Part shown: piece by piece, positions 1-9,120 of the stretch | Numbering within the stretch: position 1 is the stretch's first letter | Layout: the number at the start of each line of letters is the position of its first letter | Origin: an uncultured Rhodospirillales bacterium | Lineage (GTDB): Bacteria > Pseudomonadota > Alphaproteobacteria > Reyranellales > Reyranellaceae | Direction: 5' to 3' | NCBI GenBank assembly: GCA_902825855.1 | Contig: CADECW010000007.1 | Coordinates: forward strand, 33,529-97,528 | DNA: 64,000 nucleotides | Made by a program: the position numbers and the translations under genes | The notes under the pieces: generated by a model | The model's database searches: none | Seen by the model: the letters and a program-made list of their open reading frames with translations, nothing else | Told to the model about the DNA's origin: nothing

Positions 1-128
1 GGAGAGACGCCGATGCCCTCGACCTGGCCATGAAAGAGCAAAGGTCCGTCTTGTCCTGCCTCGTAGACGGCGAACTTGATGCTGGATGAACCGGCATTGA
101 GCACGGCGATGCAGCCCGGTTGAGGCAT
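1..128 (-). CDS. ackA: Acetate/propionate kinase, N-terminal fragment
   Basis: The gene runs off the left edge, so only the first 42 codons are present. They contain NAGSSSIKF at residues 11-19, the N-terminal signature of the acetokinase family. The enzyme interconverts acyl phosphate and ADP with the carboxylate and ATP. The ATG lies 11 bases after the stop of the FabI-like gene on the same strand, so it is the last visible gene of the leftward operon that also holds a phosphate acyltransferase. Together the two would link acyl-CoA to free acid plus ATP. The sequence does not show whether acetate, propionate or butyrate is preferred. Confidence 0.85.
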   Translation of the reverse strand, partial: MPQPGCIAVLNAGSSSIKFAVYEAGQDGPLLFHGQVEGIGVS

Positions 129-139
129 CGGGCCGGCCG

Positions 140-916
140 TCACGCCCTGATGTTCGCGCCGCCGTCGACGAAGACGGTGCCGCCGGTGATGCGGCGGGCG
201 AACGGCGTTGCGAGATAGGCGCAGGCCCAGCCCACGTCCATGATATCGACCAATTCGCCCAACGGCGCCTTCTCGGCAGCCTCGTTCAGCAGCAACTCGA
301 AATCCTTGAGGCCCGATGCGGCCCGCGTCTTGAGCGGGCCGGGCGAGATCGCATGAACGCGGATACCCTTACCGCCAAGCTCATAGGCGAGATACCGACA
401 GGCCGCTTCGAGCGCTGCCTTCACCGGACCCATGACGTTGTAGTTGGGGACCACCCGGCTCGCCCCGTAGTAGCTCATGGCGAACATGGTGCCGCCGTCC
501 TTCATCAGCGGCGCCGCCAGCCGGGCCATGCGGATGAAGGAATGGCACGATACGTCCATCGCCTTGGCGAAACCTTCGGCCGAGCAGTCGAGCAGCCCTC
601 CGCGGAGGTCTTCCATCGGTGCGAAGGCGATCGAGTGCACCAGGATATCGAGCTTCCCCCATTTACGGCCGATGGTATCGAACACGGCTTCGAGCTGCCC
701 CGGCGTGGTGACGTTGAGCTCGCCGGTGATGGGCGCTCCGAGCTCGCGCGCCAGCGGCTCGACATGCGGCCTTGCCTTGTCGTTCAGCCACGTTACCGCG
801 AGATCGGCACCGGCCTCGCGAAAGGCCTTGGCACAGCCGTAGGCGATCGAATGGTCGTTGGCGATGCCCACGACGAGCGCCTTCTGTCCGGTGAGGACGG
901 GTCGGATTTCGGTCAT
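140..916 (-). CDS. fabI: Enoyl-ACP reductase FabI-like (divergent SDR)
   Basis: This 258-residue protein has the FabI pattern: a dinucleotide-binding GIANDHSIAYG at 17-27, HSIAFAP near 94-100, and catalytic tyrosines at 149/150 and Y159 followed by K166 (the Y-x6-K spacing of FabI, not the Y-x3-K of ordinary SDRs). It should reduce trans-2-enoyl-ACP or a related enoyl thioester with NAD(P)H. It sits between the phosphate acyltransferase (9-base gap) and the acyl kinase. This is probably a second FabI paralogue dedicated to the operon rather than the housekeeping copy, but only the context suggests that. Confidence 0.85.
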   Translation of the reverse strand: MTEIRPVLTGQKALVVGIANDHSIAYGCAKAFREAGADLAVTWLNDKARPHVEPLARELGAPITGELNVTTPGQLEAVFDTIGRKWGKLDILVHSIAFAPMEDLRGGLLDCSAEGFAKAMDVSCHSFIRMARLAAPLMKDGGTMFAMSYYGASRVVPNYNVMGPVKAALEAACRYLAYELGGKGIRVHAISPGPLKTRAASGLKDFELLLNEAAEKAPLGELVDIMDVGWACAYLATPFARRITGGTVFVDGGANIRA

Positions 917-925
917 GTCTCCTGC

Positions 926-1891
926 TCAGACGATGCTTCGGGCAACATTGGCACGCCGTGCGGCCGACACGAGGACGGCTACCGCGCACGAGGCGAGGCG
1001 CGTTGTGAGCGAATCGGCGCGGCTGGTCAGGATGATCGGAACGCGCGTGCCGAGCACGATGCCCGCGGCGTCGGCGCCAGCGAGGAACGACAGGCTCTTG
1101 GCCAGCATGTTGCCGGCCTCGAGATCGGGTACCACCAGGACGTTGGCCTTGCCGGCGACGGGCGACACGATTCGCTTCAACGCCGCAGCCTCCGGGTCGA
1201 TGGCATTGTCGAGCGCCAACGGTCCGTCGAGCAGCGCGCCGGTGATCTGGCCGCGGTCGGCCATCTTGCACAGGGCCGCCGCCTCGATGGTCGAGGCCAC
1301 CTTGGGATTGACGGTCTCCATGGCACTCAGGATCGCGACCCGCACCTCGGCAACACCCAGCGCATGCGCCAGATCGATGGCGTTCTGCACGATGTCGACC
1401 TTGTCGGCCAGGCTCGGCGCGATGTTCACCGCAGCGTCGGTGATGATCAGCGCATCCTCGTGCAACGGCACGTCCATGACGAAGCAATGGCTGATGCGCC
1501 GTTCGGTGCGGATGCCGGTGTCGCGGGCGATGGCGGCGCCCATCAGCTCGTCGGTGTGCAGGCTGCCCTTCATCAACGCCTCGGCCCGCCCTGCCCGAAC
1601 CAGCTCGACCGCCTTGGCCGCCGAATCGTGGCTGTGCTTGGCTTCGACGATCTCGAAAGCGGCAATGTCGAGCGCCTCACGCTCGGCCACGTCGAGCAGC
1701 CGGGCCGGAGGGCCGACGAGGATCGGCTTCATGAGGCCGAGATGGGCGGCCTCGACGGCGCTTTCGAGCGAGACGCGATCGCAGGGATGCGCCACCGCTG
1801 TGGCAAGCGGCGTATGCTTGCCTGCCACCTCGATGAGGCGGCGATACTTGGCGTGCGGTGCTTCCGAAGACTGGCCAGCGGTATCAGGCAT
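926..1891 (-). CDS. Phosphate acetyl/butyryltransferase family protein
   Basis: The 321-residue product matches the phosphotransacylase (PTA/PTB) family over its full length and lacks the N-terminal MaoC hydratase domain found in some relatives that are still named bifunctional enoyl-CoA hydratase/phosphate acetyltransferase. It would exchange CoA and phosphate on an acyl group in the cytoplasm. Its start codon overlaps the stop of the upstream DUF3141 gene by 8 bases, which points to translational coupling, and the FabI-like gene follows after 9 bases. Acyl chain preference is unknown. Confidence 0.85.
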   Translation of the reverse strand: MPDTAGQSSEAPHAKYRRLIEVAGKHTPLATAVAHPCDRVSLESAVEAAHLGLMKPILVGPPARLLDVAEREALDIAAFEIVEAKHSHDSAAKAVELVRAGRAEALMKGSLHTDELMGAAIARDTGIRTERRISHCFVMDVPLHEDALIITDAAVNIAPSLADKVDIVQNAIDLAHALGVAEVRVAILSAMETVNPKVASTIEAAALCKMADRGQITGALLDGPLALDNAIDPEAAALKRIVSPVAGKANVLVVPDLEAGNMLAKSLSFLAGADAAGIVLGTRVPIILTSRADSLTTRLASCAVAVLVSAARRANVARSIV

Positions 1892-4031
1892 CGCTCGACC
1901 TTCCGAACAGCCTGTCGATGCGTTCCAGGCGCCGCGCGCTTTCGTCCGACAGGGTACCGGCGGCTTCGACGACCTGGCGAATGGCGCCGAGCGCCGCCTG
2001 GCGCGCCTGCTCGTTGTCCGGCAGGAGCCGCGGGATCGCCGCGACAGCCCGCTCTTCGTCCAGGCGCAGCAGCAGGTACTGGTCGCGCAAGGCGGTTCTC
2101 AACTCCCCGAGCGTGAGTCGCCGGTTCGCCGGCTGCATCTCGCGCACCGCCATCAGCATGGCGTAACCGCGCTCGTCGACGCTTTCCTGCGGCAGGCGGA
2201 TCCAGATGATGCTGCGGATCACCGCTTCCGGCAGGCCACCGACGTCGAAGCGCCGCTCGAGGTCGGCGCGCATCCGCGCTTCGTTTGCCTCGTGCTGCAG
2301 GTCGCGCTCGATGCGACGGTGCTCCATGTTGCCGTTGGCCATGCCGACCATCGCCTGCATCATCGGCGAACCATACATACCGAGGAACGTCGCCTCCGTC
2401 ATGGCGTCGCGCGCCAGGCGATAGCTTTCCCACCAGGTCGTGATCCAGGTCGAGGCGACCTTTTCCATCGACAGCAGCGGATTGTCGGCCGCGACGGGCT
2501 TGCGGTCGGCGCGCACGGCCTCGGCCAGGCCCTTGACCGGCTGCATCATCGGGTTCTTGTCCGAGAACATGCCGAAGCGCAGGCGGCTCGGATGCATCTG
2601 CCGCATGATCTCGGCCGACTGTTCGGTCGTCATCGCCTTGACCGCGGGCTGCGCCAGGGTTCGGTAGAGGCCGTGGTTGATCTCCGACAGCCGCGCCACC
2701 GTGGCGAAGCGCTTGGTGTCCTCATCGCTGTTGGCGCCCAGCGCACGGATGTGGTCGAGCCTGCGAGCCTCCAGCCGGAACAGGTACTTCCCGTGGATGA
2801 GCCGCGGGTTGGCCGCGTCCTCCGGCACTTCGCTGATCACCGCCTCGTAGAGGCCGGGCGGCATCATGTTGATCATGTCCATGCAGGCCGCAAACTCGGC
2901 ATGCTCCTTCGTTGCCACCTTGCCCGACACGAAGATGCCGAGGTGCCCGATCGTCTGGTGGAGCGTGTAGACGATGGTCTGCCCGTTGGCGACGATCTCG
3001 TCGTCCGTCGCATACAGGTCGGTCACCCAGCCCAGCGCCTGCTGCGGCGGCGTGATGTTGTCGCCCCACGAGCACAGCACGATGATCGGCGACTTGATGT
3101 TGCGCAGGTCGACTCGGATGCCGTCGGAGGTGTGGATCTCGCCCGAGGTCAGCTTGTTGCCGACGAAAAGGTTGTCGGCGATCCACTGCATTTCGTTGGC
3201 ATTGAGCAGCACCGGATTGCCCCACCAGGTTTCGAAGTCGAGGAAGCGGTGCGCTTCGGTGTCGACGTTCGAATAAAGGTGATAGGCCTTCTCCCAATAA
3301 GTGTTGGCCGGATTGAGCGATTCGAAATTCGAGACCAGGTTAGCGCCGTCGAAGACGCCGTTGCCGAGGTCGCCTGACATCGCCGTCAGCCAGGTGCCGC
3401 CCAGCGTCCCGCCGAGATAGCGCATCGGATTGCTGCCATGCACACCCTGCCAGTACGACAGGGGCGAACCTGCAAGCAGGATCGGACCGACGATCTCGGG
3501 CCGGATCGCGGCCATCATCATGATCTGCCAGCCGGCCTGGCAGTTGCCGACGATGACGGGCTTGCCCTCGGCCTTCGGATGGCGCGCCGCGACCTGCTCG
3601 ATGAACGACGCCTCGGCGATGCAAACATGCTCGATCGTCTGGTCGGGCATCGGTTGAGGCAGGAAGCCGATGAAGTAGCACGGATGTCCGGCGGCCAGCG
3701 CCACGCCGATCTCGCTGTCCTGCTTCATGCCGCCGATGCCGGGGCCGTGGCCGGCACGCGGATCGACGACGACGAACGGCGGCTTGGTGTCATCGATGGT
3801 GGTGCCGTCCGGCGGCGTGATCTGCACAAGCACGTAGTTGACCGGCCGCGGCAGTGTCCGGCCGTCACAGACCAGATCGAACTTAAAGCTCAGGACGTGG
3901 GGCGTCGGGCTGTCACGACGCTCCAGGTAGGTGTTGCCGCGCTCGCGCAGTACATCGAGCGTCAGGATCGCGCGCTGCCAGGCGTCGATCCAGTATTCCT
4001 GGAAGAAGTTGGGATTCGAGGTGGCAGGCAT
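1884..4031 (-). CDS. DUF3141 alpha/beta-hydrolase, PHA-synthase-like
   Basis: This is a 715-residue protein of the DUF3141 family. The start at 4031 was chosen because the conserved sequence begins there and GGGGAG lies just upstream; longer readings add residues without family character. A nucleophile elbow G-N-C-Q-A-G at 162-167 resembles the G-x-C-x-G-G of poly(3-hydroxyalkanoate) synthases, with cysteine rather than serine as the likely nucleophile. No signal peptide is seen, so it is probably cytoplasmic. It leads an operon with phosphotransacylase, FabI-like reductase and acyl kinase, suggesting a role in acyl-CoA or polyester metabolism. The reaction itself is not established by the sequence. 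Confidence 0.8.
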   Translation of the reverse strand: MPATSNPNFFQEYWIDAWQRAILTLDVLRERGNTYLERRDSPTPHVLSFKFDLVCDGRTLPRPVNYVLVQITPPDGTTIDDTKPPFVVVDPRAGHGPGIGGMKQDSEIGVALAAGHPCYFIGFLPQPMPDQTIEHVCIAEASFIEQVAARHPKAEGKPVIVGNCQAGWQIMMMAAIRPEIVGPILLAGSPLSYWQGVHGSNPMRYLGGTLGGTWLTAMSGDLGNGVFDGANLVSNFESLNPANTYWEKAYHLYSNVDTEAHRFLDFETWWGNPVLLNANEMQWIADNLFVGNKLTSGEIHTSDGIRVDLRNIKSPIIVLCSWGDNITPPQQALGWVTDLYATDDEIVANGQTIVYTLHQTIGHLGIFVSGKVATKEHAEFAACMDMINMMPPGLYEAVISEVPEDAANPRLIHGKYLFRLEARRLDHIRALGANSDEDTKRFATVARLSEINHGLYRTLAQPAVKAMTTEQSAEIMRQMHPSRLRFGMFSDKNPMMQPVKGLAEAVRADRKPVAADNPLLSMEKVASTWITTWWESYRLARDAMTEATFLGMYGSPMMQAMVGMANGNMEHRRIERDLQHEANEARMRADLERRFDVGGLPEAVIRSIIWIRLPQESVDERGYAMLMAVREMQPANRRLTLGELRTALRDQYLLLRLDEERAVAAIPRLLPDNEQARQAALGAIRQVVEAAGTLSDESARRLERIDRLFGRSSDA

Positions 4032-4119
4032 GACAGGCACTCCCCGCGGTTCCTCTCGGGACCTAGTGAAGCACTTGCGGGTACCCGTTGCACGTTTCAT
4101 TTCCATGACCGTGCGCTGA

Positions 4120-4782
4120 CTAACCGCCCAGTGGTACCGCCAGCAGAACCAATGACGTCCCCAGCAATGCGATTGCCATGCCAACCAGCCAGCGATTGCT
4201 TCCCGAATAGTGCGCCCACCAATAGCCTACGAAAAACAACAGCCCGATCTGAACAACATTGGCAACGCGCAAGGCAACAAAGCCGTCCTGGATCAACAAC
4301 AACGGAATCAAGCCAGGGATGGCCGTAACGCTGACCAGAACCACGATCAGGAATGCGGCAATCCAGTCGTGCGCCCGAAGCTGCGCACGTTCTGTCCTGG
4401 CATGTTGGAACAATCGCAGCAGCGAGGCATGAAGGTTGGCCTTGTCTTCGGCGCGAATCGGTGGCTCGCCTTCAAGGTCGAACTCGTCCTTGACCGCCGC
4501 GAGCGCCTCCGTCTCGTTCTGGGCGCCCTGCAGCCGCTTCACGAACTGCACCCGCCGATTCCGGTTGAAGAGCGTGCCCAACAGATAGAAGGCGCCGTCG
4601 ATCACGCCCCAGGCCACGTTGCATCCGAGCAGCGCCAGTGCAAGTTCCAAGGGGACGATGTCGGCCCGCTCGGACAGCAGCCGAGTGCCGACGGTTATGG
4701 TGAGCGCCATGATCAGGCCGAACAGCACCTCGAGCAGCGTCTCCGACGGATCGAGATGGCGAGCGACGAAGCCAGCGATCAT
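4120..4782 (-). CDS. VIT/CCC1-like membrane protein
   Basis: A 220-residue membrane protein with about five hydrophobic segments. Two lie near the N-terminus (around 15-35 and 45-70), then a soluble charged loop of about 65 residues, then three at the C-terminus. The N-terminal part resembles the VIT1/CCC1 metal-transporter superfamily as seen in several proteobacterial proteins of unknown function, but the match is by eye. Its ATG overlaps the stop of the upstream outer-membrane barrel gene by four bases (ATGA), so the two are translationally coupled. Transported substrate, if any, is unknown. Confidence 0.6.
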   Translation of the reverse strand: MIAGFVARHLDPSETLLEVLFGLIMALTITVGTRLLSERADIVPLELALALLGCNVAWGVIDGAFYLLGTLFNRNRRVQFVKRLQGAQNETEALAAVKDEFDLEGEPPIRAEDKANLHASLLRLFQHARTERAQLRAHDWIAAFLIVVLVSVTAIPGLIPLLLIQDGFVALRVANVVQIGLLFFVGYWWAHYSGSNRWLVGMAIALLGTSLVLLAVPLGG

Positions 4783-5747
4783 GGCGCCTTGTCTCCAGAG
4801 CGGCGGAGACGCGACAGCGACACCGTGAAGTAGACGTTCCAACCTTCGGGGCGGTTCTGGGCTGCGAACTCCTTGTAGCCGCGAACATTGAAGTCGGTGG
4901 CAAGCCTGCCGAGCTGGAGCGTCCATCCGACCTGCGGGCCTGCACCCGCCACGCGCGAACGGAAGTCCCCCAACGTCGCTCCGATGCCGGTGTCCGGACT
5001 GACCTGGCTGAAGAAATAACCGGCCGCGCCGACATAGAACGAATCGCTGAACGACCAGGATGTTCCGACGTCGATGTGCGCGTCCATCCCGCTCTGATAT
5101 TTCGTCGTCGGGTTGATGAAGTTGTATGTGAAGCCGGCAGTGACCGAGAATTCGAAGGGCGACACCGGCATGTAGGTGTAGCCCATGCCCCAGTCGATCG
5201 CCCAATGACCCATGCCGACACCCGCCCAACGATTGGGATCGTAGATCCCGACGGGAGCGCTTGCCATGATGTAGGTCATGACGTTGTGGCTGCCGGTCTG
5301 CCACTTCAGCGACGCCATGGGATAGAGATCGCTGATCCCGGCCGCGGAGTCGCTGCCGGCCGCCGAGAAGGCGTTGCCTCTCGGGCCGGTGAGCACGCCC
5401 CATACAGACGTATCGGCACGGCCGGCCGAGAAGGTCACCCCGAGCCAGAGCTGCCCGTTCAGCACAGGTTCGGCGAAGGTGTAGCTCGGCGTCAGAAAGA
5501 GGTACTGCTCGGTCGTGTCGTAGCCCAGCAGCAGCCCGCCGCCGCGCGAGAAGCTCGTGCCGGCTGTGGCGCTGGCCTTGCGGAAGTAGAAGAGCGCCTC
5601 GAGCGAGAAACCCGGATCGCCCGGCACCGAGGCGAAGCTCGCGAACTGGCCGGGCAGCCAGACACTGGCGCCGCCTTCGTCGGCCATAGCGGCGGTGGAA
5701 TACAGAGCACCCACCAGCGGCAGGACCGCAATAGTCTTCGCCCCCAT
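4779..5747 (-). CDS. SphA/phenol-degradation-type outer-membrane barrel
   Basis: The 322-residue product begins with a signal peptide (positively charged start, hydrophobic core, cleavage near AMA-D around residue 22). The rest is rich in alternating aromatic and glycine residues, typical of the outer-membrane family annotated as transporter or meta-pathway phenol degradation protein (SphA-like). It is likely a beta-barrel in the outer membrane. The start at 5747 has AAAGGG about 10 bases upstream; upstream in-frame codons lack barrel or signal character. It is cotranscribed with the VIT-like gene. The ligand cannot be told. Confidence 0.7.
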   Translation of the reverse strand: MGAKTIAVLPLVGALYSTAAMADEGGASVWLPGQFASFASVPGDPGFSLEALFYFRKASATAGTSFSRGGGLLLGYDTTEQYLFLTPSYTFAEPVLNGQLWLGVTFSAGRADTSVWGVLTGPRGNAFSAAGSDSAAGISDLYPMASLKWQTGSHNVMTYIMASAPVGIYDPNRWAGVGMGHWAIDWGMGYTYMPVSPFEFSVTAGFTYNFINPTTKYQSGMDAHIDVGTSWSFSDSFYVGAAGYFFSQVSPDTGIGATLGDFRSRVAGAGPQVGWTLQLGRLATDFNVRGYKEFAAQNRPEGWNVYFTVSLSRLRRSGDKAP

Positions 5748-5823
5748 TTGGTTTTCCCTTTTTGATTGAGTGTAGCATGCCGCCGCGTCTCGCGTATCAT
5801 GCGAGCCATCCGGGGAGGTGGCG

Positions 5824-6918
5824 ATGAAGGCTCTGCGAAGCGTGCTGGCCGAAGCGCCGCTGGCGTGGCTGCTGATCGCTGTCCCTGTCACGGCTGGCGT
5901 GCACTACGCCATGCCTCATGCCGCATTGCTCGGCTTCATCCTGGCCTGCATCGCCATCATCCCGCTGGCCGGCCTGCTCGGCCACGCCACCGAAAAGCTC
6001 GCCGCCCGGGTCGGCGATGCGATCGGCGGCTTCCTCAACGCCACGCTGGGAAATGCCGCCGAACTGATCATTGCCCTGGTCGCCCTGCGCGCCGGCATGC
6101 TCGACATCGTCAAGGCGTCGATCACCGGATCGATCATCGGCAACCTGCTGCTGGTGTTGGGCGCGGCCTTCCTGTTTGGCGGCCTGCGTCACCCGGTGCA
6201 GACCTTCGCCACGATCGGCGCGCGCGCGCAGGTCGGGATGATGGCGTTGGCGGCAATAGCCATCCTGGTGCCGTCGATCGTTTCCGTCGTGGACGGCGGC
6301 AGGTTCGTCGCCAAGTCGGTCAATTTCAGCATCCTGGTCTCCGTCGTGCTGCTGGCGGTGTACCTGTTGAGCTTGGTCTTCTCGCTGCGCACGCACGTCC
6401 ACCTGTTCAGCGACGAATCCGCCGGCTCCAAGGATGAACCGCATGGCGCATACTGGTCGATGTCGTTGGCCGTCGGTGTCATGGTCGGCGTGACCGTCCT
6501 GATCGTCTGGATGAGCGAGATCCTGGTCGCCACGGTCGAGCATGCCTCGAAGGCGCTCGGCCTCTCCAACCTGTTCGTCGGCGTCGTCGTCGTGGCGGTC
6601 GTCGGCAACGCTGCGGAGCACAGTACGGCTGTGCTGATGGCCCTGCGAAACCGCATGGAAATCGCCATCAGCATTGCCGTTGGGAGCAGCACGCAGATCG
6701 CACTTTTCGTTGCACCCCTGCTGGTATTGTTGAGCCTGGTCGTGGCCCCGGCACCGCTCAGCCTCGCCTTCACCGGCGTGGAGGTCTTCCTGGTCCTGAT
6801 GGCGACCTTCGTCGCCTCCATCCTGCTCGTGGACGGTCGGAGCACCTGGTTCACCGGCGTCCAGCTCATCGCCGTCTACTTGATGATGGCGATCACAGTG
6901 TTCGGCGTGCCGGCCTGA
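5824..6918 (+). CDS. cax: Calcium/proton antiporter, CaCA family
   Basis: A 364-residue inner-membrane protein with about 11 hydrophobic segments arranged as two homologous halves, each with the exchanger signature G-N-A-A-E: first at residues 76-80, second at 261-265. The conserved glutamates bind the cation in Ca2+/H+ exchangers of the CAX/ChaA branch. An acidic hydrophilic loop (around 196-208) separates the halves. GGGGAGG at 5812-5818 supports the ATG at 5824 rather than the GTG at 5818, which overlaps that site. It is divergent from the barrel gene, separated by about 75 bases. Confidence 0.88.
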   Translation: MKALRSVLAEAPLAWLLIAVPVTAGVHYAMPHAALLGFILACIAIIPLAGLLGHATEKLAARVGDAIGGFLNATLGNAAELIIALVALRAGMLDIVKASITGSIIGNLLLVLGAAFLFGGLRHPVQTFATIGARAQVGMMALAAIAILVPSIVSVVDGGRFVAKSVNFSILVSVVLLAVYLLSLVFSLRTHVHLFSDESAGSKDEPHGAYWSMSLAVGVMVGVTVLIVWMSEILVATVEHASKALGLSNLFVGVVVVAVVGNAAEHSTAVLMALRNRMEIAISIAVGSSTQIALFVAPLLVLLSLVVAPAPLSLAFTGVEVFLVLMATFVASILLVDGRSTWFTGVQLIAVYLMMAITVFGVPA

Positions 6919-7236
6919 AGTCCTGGACCTAGCCCTTAAGGAGCCAGACAAAAGCGGTCTGCCAAGTTACAGGCTTATGACGTCACGGGCTGTGCAGCGC
7001 GTCCCGACTCCTTCAAGTCAACCGGTTTCGGCGTTCTGGAAAGTTTTTGCGGTCGAAAAAGCATAGTCGAAGGCCGTGGTCGCCCTCTAATCTGACCTGG
7101 TCGGGAAGCCTCAGGGTCGCGAAGCTTCAGGGCGTTGTCGCTGTACGTTCTCAATGCCCATCGGGTGCGATTGTCGTTGCCTCGCAGACAGCGACCGCGC
7201 ACATGATTTGAGTTGATCAGTCTAGTGGAGATTCAA
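6919..7236. other. Intergenic stretch, 318 bases, no gene seen
   Basis: This lies between the antiporter and the sulfatase. An open frame of 75 codons on the minus strand (6975-7202) has no recognisable features or convincing ribosome-binding site, and I do not call it. No clear terminator with a T tract is visible. The sulfatase promoter is presumably here but I cannot place it. Confidence 0.5.
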
Positions 7237-8781
7237 ATGCCCAAGTCCGGCAAGCCAAACATCCTCATTATCTGGGGAGACGATATCGGCATCTCCAACC
7301 TGAGCTGCTACTCGCACGGGCTCATGGGCTATCGGACACCGAACATCGACCGTCTTGCCCGGGAAGGCATGATGTTCACCGATTCTTACGGCGAACAATC
7401 CTGCACCGCGGGACGGTCGTCCTTCATCACCGGGCAGAGCGTCTATCGCACCGGCCTCTCCAAGGTCGGCATCCCCGGTGCGCCGATCGGCATGTCGGAG
7501 AAGCTCGTGACCATAGCGGCGTGCCTGAAGAACCAGGGCTACTCGACCGGCCAGTTTGGAAAGAACCATCTCGGCGATCTCAACAGCATGCTGCCGACCA
7601 ACCACGGCTTCGACGAGTTCTTCGGCAACCTCTACCATCTCAATGCCGAAGAAGAGCCGGAAATGGATGACTATCCGAGCGAGAAGGACTTCCCGGATTT
7701 CCGAAACAGATTCGGACCGCGCGGAGTGATCCATTCGTGGGCGACCGATACCGACGATCCGACCGTCGAGCCGAGATGGGGCAAAGTCGGAAAACAGAGA
7801 GTGACCGACACCGGTCCGCTCACGAAAAAGCGCATGGAAACGTGCGACGACGAATTCGTCTCGGCGGCCAAGGATTTCATCGGGCGCCAGAACGATGCGG
7901 GAAAGCCTTTCTTCGTCTGGCTAAACACCACGCACATGCACCTCTACACCCATCCGAAGCCGGAGAGCAAAGGACAGGCAGGACGCTGGCAGTCCGATTA
8001 CCACGACACGATGATCGACCATGACAAGAACGTCGGTCAGATACTCGACTATCTCGAGCAACTCGGCATCGCAGACGATACGTTCGTCATGTATTCGACC
8101 GACAACGGGCCTCACATGAACTCGTGGCCGGACGCCGCCATGACGCCGTTCCGCAGCGAGAAGAACACCAACTGGGAGGGCGCCTTCCGCGTGCCCATGC
8201 TCGTACGCTGGCCAGGCAAGATCAAGCCGGGCCAGGTTTCGAACGAGATCGTTCAGCACCACGACTGGCTGCCGACCCTACTTGCGATGGCCGGCGATCC
8301 GGATGTCGTCGAGAAGCTCAAGGGCGGCTACCAGGCGATCGGGCGCACCTACAGGAATCATATCGACGGCTACAATCTCGTGCCCTATCTCACCGGCGAG
8401 ACGAAGGAGAGTCCGCGCAAGCTTTTCATATATTTGAGCGACGATGGCGACGTCTTGGGCCTGCGCTACGACAATTGGAAGATGGTCTTCATGGAGCAGC
8501 GCAGCCACGGCACGTTGCGGATCTGGGCGGAACCGTTCACCCGACTGAGAGTGCCGAAGCTCTTCAACCTACGTACCGACCCTTACGAGAGGGCGGATCA
8601 GACCTCCAATACCTACTACGAATGGTTCATTCGCCACGTTTACATGCTGTACGGCGCGCAGGCGATCGCCGCGCAATGGGCAGCGACCTTCAAGGACTTT
8701 CCACCGATTCAGAAACCCAACACCTTCACGCTCGACGATGCGCTGAAGATGATGCACGAGACCGCCGCGGGAATGCACTGA
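7237..8781 (+). CDS. Type I sulfatase (arylsulfatase family)
   Basis: The 514-residue protein starts with the alkaline-phosphatase-superfamily metal site (WGDDIG at 13-18; D15 and D16 bind the divalent cation). It carries the sulfatase signature C-T-A-G-R at 56-60, where C56 would be converted to formylglycine. This is the C-x-A-x-R version of the C-x-P-x-R motif. A second metal cluster is suggested by TDNGPH near residue 290. No signal peptide is seen, unlike many secreted sulfatases, so it may act in the cytoplasm. The ATG at 7237 was preferred over a TTG at 7213 because GTGGAG precedes it by 6 bases and homology begins there. Confidence 0.88.
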   Translation: MPKSGKPNILIIWGDDIGISNLSCYSHGLMGYRTPNIDRLAREGMMFTDSYGEQSCTAGRSSFITGQSVYRTGLSKVGIPGAPIGMSEKLVTIAACLKNQGYSTGQFGKNHLGDLNSMLPTNHGFDEFFGNLYHLNAEEEPEMDDYPSEKDFPDFRNRFGPRGVIHSWATDTDDPTVEPRWGKVGKQRVTDTGPLTKKRMETCDDEFVSAAKDFIGRQNDAGKPFFVWLNTTHMHLYTHPKPESKGQAGRWQSDYHDTMIDHDKNVGQILDYLEQLGIADDTFVMYSTDNGPHMNSWPDAAMTPFRSEKNTNWEGAFRVPMLVRWPGKIKPGQVSNEIVQHHDWLPTLLAMAGDPDVVEKLKGGYQAIGRTYRNHIDGYNLVPYLTGETKESPRKLFIYLSDDGDVLGLRYDNWKMVFMEQRSHGTLRIWAEPFTRLRVPKLFNLRTDPYERADQTSNTYYEWFIRHVYMLYGAQAIAAQWAATFKDFPPIQKPNTFTLDDALKMMHETAAGMH

Positions 8782-9120
8782 CGGCCTGCGTCTTGCCTGG
8801 GGCGGCAGCGCCGTCCGGGTTGCCGCTCGCTCGAACACCTGCCGTCGAACCTTTCCGGGACGATGGTGCGCGGCGCTGTCGTCGCCAACAGGACGCTTAG
8901 CGGCGCCCGGTTCGACGGCGGCAGATGCCCTCGAGGCAGTCGCGGACCGTGCTTACTGCGATTTCCATGACAAAGATCAAGGTATCTTCTCGTCAACCGG
9001 GCTGGAATCCCGACGCCGCGAAATCGAGGGCAACTATGGCTTCTGAGTAGAGGGCCACACCGGCTTGGTGGCGGCCAACGATGGTAAAGATGTGAACGTC
9101 CGAACAGGAGCGCGATCGCC
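8782..9120. other. Intergenic stretch, 339 bases, no gene seen
   Basis: This lies between the sulfatase and the molybdopterin oxidoreductase. No convincing reading frame, hairpin with T tract or repeat is visible. An AGGAG at about 9102-9106 serves as the ribosome-binding site of the following gene. Confidence 0.5.

Noticed and set aside
353..3377. Long plus-strand open frames (587 and 839 codons) opposite the acyl-phosphate operon
   Set aside because: They mirror the minus-strand genes; amino-acid content is rich in R, H, D and G with no family features. GC-rich coding bias opens antisense frames.
6975..7202. 75-codon minus-strand frame upstream of the sulfatase
   Set aside because: No ribosome-binding site, no domain and a composition unlike neighbouring genes.
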